Assembly (NCBI RefSeq): GCF_030445035.2
Contig: NC_080682.1
Coordinates: 29,556,770-29,620,769 of the forward strand
Length of the DNA stretch: 64,000 nucleotides
Source of the DNA: Dasypus novemcinctus
Lineage: Eukaryota > Chordata > Mammalia > Cingulata > Dasypodidae
Direction of reading: 5' to 3'
A program made the translations under genes and the position numbers. How positions within the stretch are numbered: position 1 is the stretch's first letter; each line of letters opens with the position of its first letter. Below are positions 1 to 10,001 of this stretch, in pieces. Below the pieces are notes generated by a model, which saw nothing but the letters and a program-made list of their open reading frames with translations, made no database searches and was not told where the DNA came from.

Positions 1-1051
1 TTGAAAGGGAAAGTCTAAATTCATGTATATTTCCTAGTCATTTTTAAAAGTCACATTCAAAATCTGTGTACTTCAAAGTCAAGTTCAAGTTCCTTCTAGT
101 TCCAGAAATATTTTAAGACCCCAGAATCAGTGTTCAACTGAATTTCAGAATCAATACCATGAATTATACTAGCATAAAAATAGATGGCAACTGTTTTTGT
201 CTGCTAATTATATTTCTCAGTGAGGACATAATACAGAGTAATTCTAATTAATTAGAAGTCAATATACAACTAATTATTTACCTATTTTACTCATTCATCA
301 ACTAATATTCTTTGAGTGTTATTGTAATAGCTGCAAAAATACAGGAACAAGTGTTTAACTAATTTTATGTTTGGTTTAGTAACTTGACAAGATTTAAGGC
401 ATTACCTTAGTATTTTTTCTTGTCAAAACAAAAGTGTGCTCAAAACTATGTTTAGTGATATTTGCTTTCATTTCACTTATATTACATTTACTTACAATTC
501 ACTGGTGCATGCTTCATTACACCTCTCTATCTACTATGATAAGAGTTATGTTTAGGTAGTGTCTATTAATTCCTTGACAGTAAAAAATAGATGGTTCCAT
601 AGTTCTTTCATCCCATGGCACACTCCAGAAGTCAATTTGCTTAAGGATTTACTTTTTCTTTCCTTTATGCAGTCCTCAGCCCATTCATTAATTCAGTAAT
701 TTGTTTATTCTTCTGTACTAGTTATTTTGTAACATTTGGTGGGACAAAGGGAAGAAAAATTACACACAATATCTGAGCATATGGAACTGACTATCCGATG
801 GAATAAGTCATCCTTATTCACACAAATAAGATAAAAATTGCCATTATGAACTCTGAGAAATACTAAATCCTGAACTATATATTTCATTTTATATTTGAAG
901 GACAGTTTGAGTCTGATTTCTTTATTTGATTGCTTGTTTGATGAAAAAGTAAAAGAACCTCTCAATTATGTCTAATTATTTTTCTCTTTTCATCAATATG
1001 GCATTTAGGAGGTTAAGTTCTCATAAAAGGAAATCAAGAAAAACCCAAAGT
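1..1051. other. Intergenic, no gene seen
   Basis: AT-rich sequence without a recognisable coding region or repeat that I can name. The short open frames here have no family resemblance. It forms the 5' flank of the OR5I1 pseudogene, and no promoter could be picked out. Confidence 0.5.
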
Positions 1052-1580
1052 ATGGAATGGAAAGATGTAAACTACGCATTGGTGACTGAGTTTATTCTCT
1101 GAGTTTTCCAACTTGTCCTGAGTTGTAGATTATTCTATTCCTTATGTTCCTGATATTGTATGGTATGATTTTCACAGGGAACATTGGCATCATGATGTTA
1201 ATTAGAATAAATCTCTGGCTTCAAATCCCCATGTATTTTTTCCTTAGCAACCTGTCATTTGTAGACCTCTGTTATTCTTCAGTCATTATTCCTAAAATGC
1301 TGGTCAATTTCCGCTCAGAGTATAAATCTATTTCCTGTTATGGCTATGCCCTGCAGTTTTATTTTTCCTGTACTTTTGCAGATACAATCCTTTATTTTGG
1401 CTATCATGGCCTATGACCGCTGTGTTACCATCTGTAACCCTTTGTTGTATACAGTTTTGATGCACCTAAGCATGTGTTCCTGGCTGATTGTTTTATCCTA
1501 CACTGGTGGCACTATGAGTTCCCTGGTTCACACATCCTTTGCCTTTATTTAAAAATTCATGCTGTGAACTAAAATGATGA
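1052..1580 (+). pseudogene. OR5I1: Olfactory receptor OR5I1, truncated pseudogene
   Basis: Fossil of a class II olfactory receptor, a seven-helix odorant GPCR. The reading starts with MEWKDVNYALVTEFIL (1052-1099). It shifts frame in the LLGF region just before a TGA at 1100-1102, and a TAG at 1126-1128 replaces a glutamine. It resumes as [12 protein letters not shown], then GNIGIMMLI (TM1), [18 protein letters not shown] (TM2) and [13 protein letters not shown] (TM3). A second frameshift near 1385 splits the FADTESFILA stretch, and the reading continues as [17 protein letters not shown] and GGTMSSLVHTSFAFI with a stop at 1550-1552. Weak DNA similarity runs to about 1580. Everything from the second extracellular loop onward (roughly residues 175-314 of the ~314-residue family member) is absent. 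The match to my memory of human OR5I1 is close along the whole preserved part, including N-terminal NYxLVTEFIL and the TM4 segment. It lies 8.4 kb upstream of OR5W2 on the same strand, as expected for this cluster. It cannot encode a receptor. Confidence 0.87.
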
Positions 1581-3320
1581 GAGGTGGGAATATTAGGAAA
1601 GTAATATTAAAAAATCAAATAACAAATATGCTTAAGTGTATGTCAATCTTATGTTGATAACCTTCCAAACCATATCAACACCAGTGTTTTTGGAAACTTT
1701 TTCTAAGTGGCATCTTGAAGAATATAGGTTAATCACATGGTGAAATATTTCTTTTTTCCTTTATCTTGTATTTTTATACACAAAAATATTACTGAAAGTG
1801 TGGAACATCCCTCTCTACATCCTATAAGAATAATAAGTTACTAAATGTATCACATGGTTTGATCTGTGTCCCCATGGGGAGATTAACCCACCTGCCATGA
1901 TGGAACTCCAAATGGGGAATGTGCATTTGAAGACCGATATTGAAGTATGTGTATCATTGCCAAATATATATTAGTGACTGATATGTTTTTAAGATTTATA
2001 ATTATTATTTTATGATAATAAATATTTACAAGCAGTGTCCTGGAAATATCAAAACTTTATGATATTTTTAAATCTATGCACTCTTCTGTGAAAGCCAAAA
2101 CCATTTTTATGCCAGTCATCAATTCCCCTAGGAGGTTTTATTTGGTATTCCTGACCAACAGTACTTCTCCTGAGATTTTGTTTTGCTTAAATTGGGAGGA
2201 GAACACCTTCACTCACAACTGCACAAGCATACCACACCCTGTAGTATTAGGTTAAGTATCAGATTTCCTTAGCTACAGTTATAGGGGATAATAATTGCAC
2301 AGAGCAAGATGAGATGCTATCTATCTCAACAAAGCTTTTCATGGCCTATTTCTTAAATATATGCAAGTATCTACTAGTGGTAATAACTGCACCAAATAGC
2401 ATGAAGATGAATATGAAAGTTACATTTTTGCTATACCACTGTTTTTTGATACTAAAGAATTAAGTCACCAATGACTCCACCAGTGGAAATATAAAATGTT
2501 TCCAACTGAAGGATTGACTAATAATAGAAAGTATTCTTTTTGAGCTCCCCCCCCCCCCAGGTGATTTCAACATACAGCCCAATCAGAGAAGCACTTACAC
2601 AGATGAAACCTTGTCTCAGCTATGCCTGCTTCTTAACGACTCTGAAAGCCACTAACATCTGCTGGGCTTCCTTCCCTCCTGGTCTGCACTTTCTCTTCCA
2701 CAAGTAGCAAGCACTGTGTATTTCAATGCCCTGAAGATGTAGAAGGCTACTAAATTTCAAGCCTTTATGGGATTTAGCAAGGGCTGAATTTGTATTTCGG
2801 GCCCAGCATAGCTAGGTTTTTCTGAAGCCACCCATTTACCTATAATTTGACAAAGACCTCCTCCTGTCATAGTTGGTGAAAACCTGAACTCCTGCTGAAA
2901 CCCATTAAATTCTCATTCAGTTACAGAAGTAGAGTCATGATAAATATTATGGGAATAGAAAAGTTAATTCCAAATCTTTTTCAAATAGGAAAAGCAAATT
3001 CCTATTTTAACTAATTCTAACTTGGAACCCTTGGAAAAAGATTTTGGAAGTGAGGCCGCCAGCCATAATCAAGTTAACAGCAAGATCCTGAACAATGCAC
3101 TCCTCAACTTGCCATGCATACACAGCTCTTTGAACCATATTTAACTTTAAATAAATAAAGACAATAGCAATAGTATGCTTGCTCTTAACATAAGCACACA
3201 AACCACTGAAAAAAATTAGCTTTCTCTCCAAATACACAAGTCTCATGTCATTTTATCCCTCTGGGATGATTTAGGATTCTTGTAATTCACACACTACTCT
3301 AGATGTCCTAAGACTTTTAA
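1581..3320. other. Intergenic, no gene seen; short C-run
   Basis: No coding region recognised. A 12-base C homopolymer sits at 2547-2558. A short stretch just after it vaguely recalls the end of a MER5-like hAT element, but is too short to call. The remainder is unassigned AT-rich DNA. Confidence 0.45.
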
Positions 3321-3724
3321 AAAAAAAAAAGAAAAAATATTTACGTGGCAGGGGATTAAGAAGGTGGTTTTCTAGGGCGAGGTTTATCCACTGCGCGCCG
3401 GGAGTGCTGACCCCTGTGATTCCCCCAAATGCAGGAAACTCGACTGCATAATTTGTGGTAGTGGGAGACTGCGTTTGTGCTCTTCCATGAAAGAAAAAAA
3501 AAATGTACACCTGCCCTATGATCCAACTATTTTATTCTTCTCAAGAGAAAATACATAATAAGGCCATGAAAATATTTGTATATGAATATTTATAGGAGTT
3601 TTATTTGAAATAGCTAAAAAGTTGGTAACAATTCAGATATATAATAGATGAATGGCTACACATGTTTTGGTATATCCATATAATGGAATAATACTCATCA
3701 ACAAAAAGGAATATGCTATGAAAC
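3321..3724 (+). repeat. Inverted repeat, left arm (U1 copy plus L1 segment)
   Basis: This arm is the reverse complement of 4950-5357. I aligned the two by eye. The core of about 385 bp differs at only two substitutions (one in the U1 part, one in the L1 part) plus small length changes in A-runs; the last ~20 bp hold two further mismatches. Its contents in order are an A-rich run, the U1 pseudogene, a short A tail and sense-strand L1 sequence to about 3724. Similarity stops inside the A-run on one side and just after the motif atgctatgaaac on the other. The flanks here are not L1, whereas the right arm has L1 on both sides. I infer that this is the derived copy. Confidence 0.92.
3337..3489 (+). 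pseudogene. RNU1: U1 snRNA retropseudogene (left copy)
   Basis: U1 is the spliceosomal RNA whose 5' end pairs with 5' splice sites. This copy starts atatttacgtggcagggg (functional U1: atacttacctggcagggg). It continues through the recognisable gaaggtggttttc, agggcgaggttta, tgctgacccctg, cgactgcataatttgtggta (the Sm-site region) and the final gactgcgttt. It is 153 bp against 164 in mature U1, with about 11 bp lost from stem-loop I. The 5' splice-site recognition sequence is mutated (acttacct has become atttacgt). An A-run follows at 3490-3503, the usual sign of L1-driven retrotransposition. No snRNA promoter elements are visible, so it is a dead copy. It is identical to the copy at 5183-5335 except for one base. 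Confidence 0.93.
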
Positions 3725-4055
3725 AATGATTATTACAGGAATTAAACATATCTGCAAAACCTAATTACAGGAATACCTTACTTTTGTGTCACTAAACACC
3801 AAAGAAATAATGTGAATGGTGATAACTTTTTAATAGTTAAAGAGTTTAAATAGTCATTATTATTCTAAAAGTAATCAACATAGGTGTAAGATCACTGCAT
3901 TGTTTTCCATTTCAAAGGACTATAAATAGAATCCATGTAATTTTGCAAATCATACCTGTGCTCACTATTAGTGCAATTTAAGAACATGATTTCAGTGAGT
4001 TATTTCTGAATTTTCTATTCCTTCATTCATTGATTTTGGGATTAATCCACAATAT

Positions 4056-4463
4056 ATTTTTTAAAGATTTTATTTTATTTCTTTCTTTCCCCTTTCCCTC
4101 CTCCCCAGTTGTCTGTTGTCTGTTGCGTGTTCTTCTTTTTGCCTGCTTCTGTTGTTTTCAGCAGCTCCGGAATCTGTGTTTCTTTTTGTTGAGTCATCTT
4201 TCTGCATAAGCTCTCTGTGTGAGTGATGCCATTCCTGAGCAGGCTGCACTTTCTTTCGTGCTTGGCGGCTCTCCTTACGGGTGCACTCCTTGCGTGTGGG
4301 GCTCCCCTACGTGGGGGATAACCCTGCGTGGCAGGGCACTCCTTGTGCGCATCAGCATTGTACATGGGCCAGCTCCACAAGAGTCAAGGAGGCCTGGGGT
4401 TTGAACGGCGGACCTCCCATTTAGTAGGTGGATGCCCTATCCACTGGGCCAAGTCTGCCGCCT
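4056..4463 (-). repeat. DAS SINE (armadillo tRNA-derived), antisense
   Basis: This is an about 400-bp SINE in reverse orientation. The tRNA-like head lies at the right end (4463 backwards) and the A/T-rich tail at the left (4056-4090). It is flanked by ccacaatat at 4047-4055 and again from 4464, a target-site duplication. The body shares the CpG-rich core seen at 7846-8275, 43801-44205 and 54365-54785. The DAS family is known from armadillos and is thought to derive from a tRNA gene; it is mobilised by L1. It occupies the spacer between the two U1 inverted-repeat arms. Small open frames across it are not genes. Confidence 0.9.
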
Positions 4464-4949
4464 CCACAATATTTTAGTACTGAAAGTTTTCTTAAGACTT
4501 ATTTAGACCAATTATTTCCAGGAAGAAAACTAAACAATGGAGAATTTGGATGGTTTTCCAGTGACTCAAAGACTGAGAGCTGGGTAGTCAAATAACTGAG
4601 TCTAGAATCAGACTTCCTTTCTTTCCACAGAATCTATTTGAAGAATGTCAAGGAATTATTCAATGAATTTGAAGTTATTTATTAATATATTGTACCAGAA
4701 TCTTCTCTTCCAGCTCTCTTTATGCCAAGTATCCACTGTTAAGTCATCACCACAATCAAGATAATGAATATGTCTGCCATATCCCAAAACTTTTTGCCCT
4801 TTGTCACTTCCTCTTTATACCCCACCAAGAGTAATCACCATTCTATATTCTATCACTTGCATTTTATATAAATGGAATCACAATATGTATTCTTACATGG
4901 ATAGATTCTTTCATTCACCAAATTATTGTGATATTTAATTTGTTTTGTG

Positions 4950-5357
4950 TTTCATAGCATATTTGTTTTTGTTGATGAGTATTATTCCATTATATGGATA
5001 TACCAAAACATGTGTAGCCATTCATCTATTATATATTTGAATTGTTACCAACTTTTTAGCTATTTCAAATAAAACTCCTATAAATATTCATATACAAATA
5101 TTTTCATGGCCTTATTATGTATTTTCTCTTGAGAAGAATAAAATAGTTGGATCATAGGGCAGGTGTACATTTTTTTTTCTTTCATGGAAGAGCACAAACG
5201 CAGTCTCCCACTACCACAAATTATGCAGTCGAGTTTCCTGCATTTGGGGAAATCACAGGGGTCAGCACTCCCGGCGCGCAGTGGATAAACCTCGCCCTAG
5301 AAAACCACCTTCTTAATCCCCTGCCACGTAAATATTTTTTCTCTCTTTTTTTTTTTT
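4950..5357 (-). repeat. Inverted repeat, right arm (ancestral copy)
   Basis: Partner of 3321-3724. L1 antisense sequence continues on both sides of this arm and the U1 insertion is flanked by a short direct repeat (aggtgtac at 5161 and at 5359). This therefore looks like the original locus where U1 inserted into L1. The spacer between the arms is about 1.2 kb. Confidence 0.88.
5183..5335 (-). pseudogene. RNU1: U1 snRNA retropseudogene (right copy)
   Basis: Same 153-bp U1 copy as at 3337-3489 but on the minus strand, with a T-run (A tail) on its left at 5171-5179 and a second T-rich run on its right at 5346-5357. The direct repeat aggtgtac brackets the insertion, which lies inside an antisense L1. 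Functional U1 has no such tail, and the splice-site pairing end is mutated, so it is not a working snRNA gene. Confidence 0.92.
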
Positions 5358-5433
5358 CAGGTGTACGTTTAACTAAGAAACTGCCTGTTTTTCAAATTGA
5401 TTGTGGCAGTTCATGTTCACATCAGCAGAGTAT

Positions 5434-6200
5434 GAAAGATATGAATGTCCATAGAAGCATTAATTATAACAGTGAAAAAGTATAAATTGACCAAATATCC
5501 ATTAACTGATGAGTGAATAATGAAATTTGGTGTGCCCATACAATGGAATATTATTTGATCATGTAAAATAATGAAATACAGGAACATGCGACAGCATAGA
5601 TGAAGCTTGAAAACATTATGGCAAGTGAAAGAAGTCTGACACAGAAGGCCACATATTATAAGAGTCCTTTATATTAAATGTCCAGAAAAGGTAAATAAAT
5701 AGAATAGGGAAGATTAGTTGTTGTTAGGGACTTGATGTCGGAGGATATATTTATTTATCTACCTATGTACAGATGTATATATATTACTAGATTAAAAAGT
5801 AAAAGAAAAAGCAGGACTGTACAATACAATGTACCCTATTATAAACAATGGTCTATGTTAATAGAACAATTTAAAAAATGTTCTTTCATGAATTATAACA
5901 AATGTACCTCATTAATGCAAGGTGTTAATAATAGGGTGGTATATGATTACTCTGTATTTTATATATTTTATCCATGATAACTACAACTTGTCTAGCAAAA
6001 ATAAATATTAATGAAAAAAATCAATTGCAGATGCCTTCCTGATTTTGATGAACTTGTTGACAAGAGTGAAGAATTTAAAGCTCAGTGGGGGAGAGTGGAA
6101 AAGGGGGAGGATGTTGGATATATAGGAATCCCCTATATTTTCCAAATGACTTTTCTGTAACCTAAATCTTCTTTAAAGATAAAATGAAAAAAAAATAAGA
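5434..6200 (+). mobile_element. L1 3' fragment, sense
   Basis: Contains the typical late-L1 run: a block reading 'ccattaactgatgagtgaat', then 'acaatggaatattattt', 'gatgaagcttgaaaacatta', 'ggcaagtgaaagaag' and 'aaatgtccagaa'. This is followed by an AT-rich 3' UTR and an A-run near 6187-6196. It is 5'-truncated and old, and carries no usable open frame. Confidence 0.75.
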
Positions 6201-6369
6201 CACTGAGGGAGCATACAGAAGAAATTGTCGCTGTGCACACAAGATAACAGATCTTTAGGGATGACAGACACAACATATGAATTTTTAAAATCTTATCTCA
6301 ATATTTGTTTCTGTTCCTGTTGCATTTTGATATTTTTTAAATTGTTATTATTTTCTTAATTTTATTTGC

Positions 6370-8440
6370 TTATTTTTTGCTTCATTTTTTAAGACATTTT
6401 GGGCACAAGAGGGTCACAACTGTGATAGGAGCATACTATTGGTACAGGGTGTCAAAATGGGGGGATTTGTGGGGAGGGGTGCAACTTGGGCAAGCTTCTA
6501 AGACACATGAATGCATTCAGGTATTCATGGGGCACCATCTCAGTGGGTGGAGACCCCATAATAACTGAAAGAATATTGAATTCCCATTCTGAGGAGTTCT
6601 CCTACATTCTATAATAGAATGTCAAGAATCCTCTGAGTACATGGGCAGTGCCTCATGAAAGAAGACATACCATTTTACCAGGTCTTTGATATTGATGATT
6701 GTACATCTGAACCTCTTCATAAAATTGAAACAATTGAAACTTAGTTTAGTATTTTATTGCCAGGAGTTACCTATTGAAAGCCTCCTTGTTGCTCAAAAAT
6801 GGTCTTTCTCTAAGCAAATCTCAGCATATAAATGCACCACCTTTCCCCTGGCATGGGGCACGACTCATGGGAATAAGCCTCCCTGGCACTGAGGGATTAT
6901 TACCAAAGTCAATTAGCAGTGCACCTGTAAAGAGACCTTGACCAAAAGGGGAAAACACTAAATAAAAATGATTTTTTTATAGCTAAGGGATTTCAGTAAG
7001 TCAGGAGGTCATTCCACAGGTTATACATATGTACATATCAGCAGGATCTCATTGACTGACACAGTAAATGGTGCCTCAAACAGCAGTACTCCTGAGGGTT
7101 CTAGAGACATCTAGACACCACAAAAAGGGCAGACAAGCTCAGTAACTAGGCATCCTGTCAATGGGCCTTACTTTGGAATTTATGCTGCCTAGTGTAACAG
7201 AGTTAGACTCATTTATAGTTTCCCTACACATGGCTCTTCTGCCCCTTTTATTTGAACCTAAAATTAGCTCTATACTTGCTAAATATATGTCCCAGAGATT
7301 TAAATCTTGGTCTGTTTGGTTGAGCCCTGAATCTCAGCAGAGTTGTAACATCTACTCTCCAGGTCTTTGGATTCACCCAGTTCAACTAACAAGGAGATGA
7401 TGGACAATGTCCATCCTAAGGAACAGAGTGTCTGCAACTCCAAGCAAGATAGTTCCATCCATCTGATCCATGAATTCTAAGCCTCCTCTCAGTTAGAAAC
7501 AGAGTGGGTATTACCATCCCAAAATCCTCAAGATTGGGGAATGAACAAAGGACAAAGTAGACATTATTATTTTATTATATACTTTTTATTGTTCTAGAAA
7601 TGGAAGTACCTTTATGTCTGATAAAAAGGGAGTGGCCACTAGAGGTTCTCAGGGGAGGGAGAAGAAGAATACATGAAACATGGGGGCACTTTCGGAATAT
7701 TGGAATTGTCCTACCTGACATTGCAATGACAGATATAGGCCATTATAAATTTTGTCATAACCTATAAAATTGTGCAGGGCAGAATGTAAAGTGTAAGGTA
7801 AACTCTAGTCCATGGTTAGTAGCAATGCTTCAAAATGTGTTTATCTGTGGGTGGCGAACTTGGCCCAGTGGTTAGGGCGTCCATCTACCACATGGGAGGT
7901 CCATGGTTCAAATCCCGGGCCTCCTTGTCCCATGTGGAGCTGGCCCATGCACAGTGCTGATGCACACAAGGAGTGCCCTGCCACACCGGGGTGTCCCCCG
8001 TGTAGCAGAGCCCCATGCGCAAGGAGTGCACCCCGTAAGGAGAGCTGCCCAGCGCGAAAGAAAGTGCAGCCTGCCCAGGAATGGTGCCGCACACATGGAG
8101 AGCTGACACAACAAGATGATGCAACAAAAAGAAAAAGAAAAAGAAAATAAAGAAACACAGATTTCCCGTGCCACTGACAACAACAGAAGCGGACAAAGAA
8201 GATGCAGCAATTAGGCACAGAGAACAGACAACCGGGCCGGGGTGGCGGGGGGAATGGGAAAGAAATTTTTTTTTAAAAATGTGTTTATCAATTGTAACAA
8301 ATGTATCATACTAGTGAAAGATGTTGTTAATGTGGGAAAGTGTGGGAGGGAGCAGGAGTTGGGCATATGGGAATCCACTATATATTTTATGTAACATTTA
8401 TGTTTTCTAAATCTACTTTTAAAATTAAAAAACTAAGTCT
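6370..8440 (+). mobile_element. Xenarthran-type L1 3' UTR, sense, with nested SINE
   Basis: A degenerate copy of the long L1 3' UTR that recurs at 34840-36345 (+), 36500-38060 (-) and 58140-59820 (-). Landmarks shared with the other copies are the catgactc...agcctccctgg block (about 6848-6890 here), the 'actttggaatttatg' block (7168) and the 'gatgttgttaatgtggg' block near 8320. A DAS SINE interrupts it at 7846-8275. It contains no coding sequence; the 60-80-codon frames here are chance. Confidence 0.7.
7846..8275 (+). repeat. DAS SINE, full-length, with 14-bp target duplication
   Basis: The tRNA-like head has a Pol III A box around 7861-7871 and a B box, ggttcaaatcc, at 7905-7915. It is followed by the CpG-rich body, a simple aaaag repeat (8128-8150), the acacag...cagacaaccggg end and a short A tail. 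It is bracketed by a perfect 14-bp duplication, aaaatgtgtttatc, at 7832-7845 and 8276-8289. The insertion is into an L1 3' UTR, so it is younger than that L1. The several overlapping open frames of about 100 codons on both strands are by-products of its GC-rich body. Confidence 0.95.
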
Positions 8441-8444
8441 CAAT

Positions 8445-9900
8445 AGTTGTGAAAATTATTGAAGTATTCACAGGGGAAAATACAGAACTTAATGTAATTA
8501 ATCTCATGAGTGTATAACACAGAAATGTAAAGACAGATGCTTCAGAGATTTAAGTCCCAAATGTTACTAGGTAAAACAAATGCTGTTTCCTTTTTGTTCA
8601 ACTACGAGAGGCAATGGCAGAAAGACTTGCATTATTCAGGTAGGTTTCTGAAGAAGTCTCCAAATTTAAATAATAGGAAGAAAAGAAACCTATTTTTGGA
8701 AAAATATATAAGGATTTGTAAGTGAATCATTTTATACCTGCTTTTTTGGGTATAAAGTAATAAACTGTGCAAACTATTGGCCAAAAAACTATTTTCATCT
8801 CAAAGCTGACGGAATCTAATTGATATCTTTACTATCCACACACACACAAAAAATGTATTTAAAGTTTATTTAATTTAGGTTCATTAGAAAACTTTACTCC
8901 TTTTATCATTGTGAAAATGTGTAAATGATTTTCAGATTTTATTTTTAGCTTCATTTCAAAAATATTTGAGATGCATATTATAAATATCAATTTGTACAAA
9001 TTCTACTCCATGTTGATCACATGCCACATTTACTTAAGCTTAAAATTAAAATAAATCAGACCATCATCCACATTTCAAATCTCATATATCAACAGAGATA
9101 TTATAGACACATACACAATTACATTAAACATACACAAATAAATACAGTTGCACAAGAAACAGAACTCTATGTAGCTAGAAACATTAGTTAGCTTGTTTCT
9201 CATATCAGTTTTTAATAGAAAAATTAATTTGAAATATAAAAGGATGCAAATGTATGTGTATAAATTTTACTTCCATTTTTTTTCAGCGCTTTTTTTCACT
9301 TGTCAAGAGACTTGTCCATGGCACCAGAACACTTCTACAAATAGGTAATGAATGTTGTAGCTTAGCAGTAATAACTTTGTAGAGAAAAACTCAATAAAAC
9401 ATATTTCATATCAGTAACTAGTAAAGATAACATAGACCAAGAACAGTTACAAAATGAATTTCTTTATTTTTTACTCAGTGATAGGCTCATTATTTCTCTA
9501 GGTAACAGGTAATTTAAACTAATCATGATTTTGGAAGAAATACAATAATTGTGATCTTTTTGTCCATGTACATATTTTCAATCATATCAGATCATTGGTC
9601 TTGTACCTTGGAGCTTTGTCTCACTATTATGAGTGTTTCTACCACAATATTTTGATGATGGAATGGGATTTCAAGTAATCCAATTAAATTCCCTGAAATA
9701 AAGAAATGAAGGCCAAGAGAAATTAAAATAGTGAGGAACTTATAAATTTCATGAGTGGAATCTAGATAGAGATCATAGTTTCTCATTTCTGATCAGATAA
9801 TTTTCATTTTTGTCAAATAGGTAAGAACGTTTTCTAAGTGACTGAAACATGCCTGTTAATATTATGAGGAGAGAGAAGAAATTTTATAGAAACCATCACT
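8445..9900. other. Intergenic, no gene seen
   Basis: AT-rich 5' flank of OR5W2. A non-coding first exon and promoter of the receptor could lie here, but no convincing core promoter or splice donor could be singled out. No repeat family was recognised with confidence. Confidence 0.45.
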
Positions 9901-9913
9901 TTCTGCTTTACAG
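9901..9913 (+). promoter_or_regulatory. Candidate 3' splice acceptor upstream of OR5W2
   Basis: A pyrimidine-rich tract ending in cag (ttctgctttacag) lies 88 bp before the receptor start codon. OR genes usually have one or more untranslated 5' exons spliced close to an intronless coding exon, so this is a plausible junction. A weaker alternative is the tttgtaagtttag ending at 9983. Confidence 0.4.
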
Positions 9914-10001
9914 ATAATAGTTTGTGGATGTCCAGAGTGCTAAACATCAATTGACAAATTTCTTGATTATTTTTGTAAGTTTAGCACAAGAACAAAGAAG
10001 A

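Larger units (their letters stand above)
4690..5433 (-). mobile_element. L1 fragment (ORF2 end / 3' region), antisense
   Basis: Read on the minus strand, this carries familiar L1 wording: the tail of ORF2 (atccaactatttta, a variant of the acccagcaattcc region) and the attccattatatggata block. It contains the right-arm U1 insertion at about 5161-5358, flanked by aggtgtac on both sides. After about 5433 the L1 sequence switches to the plus strand. That could be an L1 inversion junction or two separate insertions. Confidence 0.75.

Noticed and set aside
2540-2620. MER5-like hAT transposon end after the C-run
   Set aside because: Only about 30 bp of weak similarity, with no second inverted repeat; too little to call.
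5147-5485. 112-codon frame that resembles the 79-codon frame at 3271-3510
   Set aside because: The shared peptide is translated U1 snRNA pseudogene and L1 sequence, not a duplicated protein gene.
7846-7920. Possible functional tRNA gene (A and B boxes present)
   Set aside because: The head lacks a complete cloverleaf with matching acceptor stem and is continuous with SINE body and tail, so it is a tRNA-derived SINE promoter.
7812-8218. Open frames of about 100-125 codons on both strands
   Set aside because: They lie in a DAS SINE with A and B boxes and a 14-bp target duplication. The same peptides recur at 4075-4404, 43721-44127 and 54307-54805, as expected of a repeat.
9924-10001. Upstream in-frame ATG giving a 336-residue OR5W2
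   Set aside because: The extra 26 residues are not known in the OR family and would precede the standard glycosylated N-terminus; the 310-residue form matches the orthologue length.
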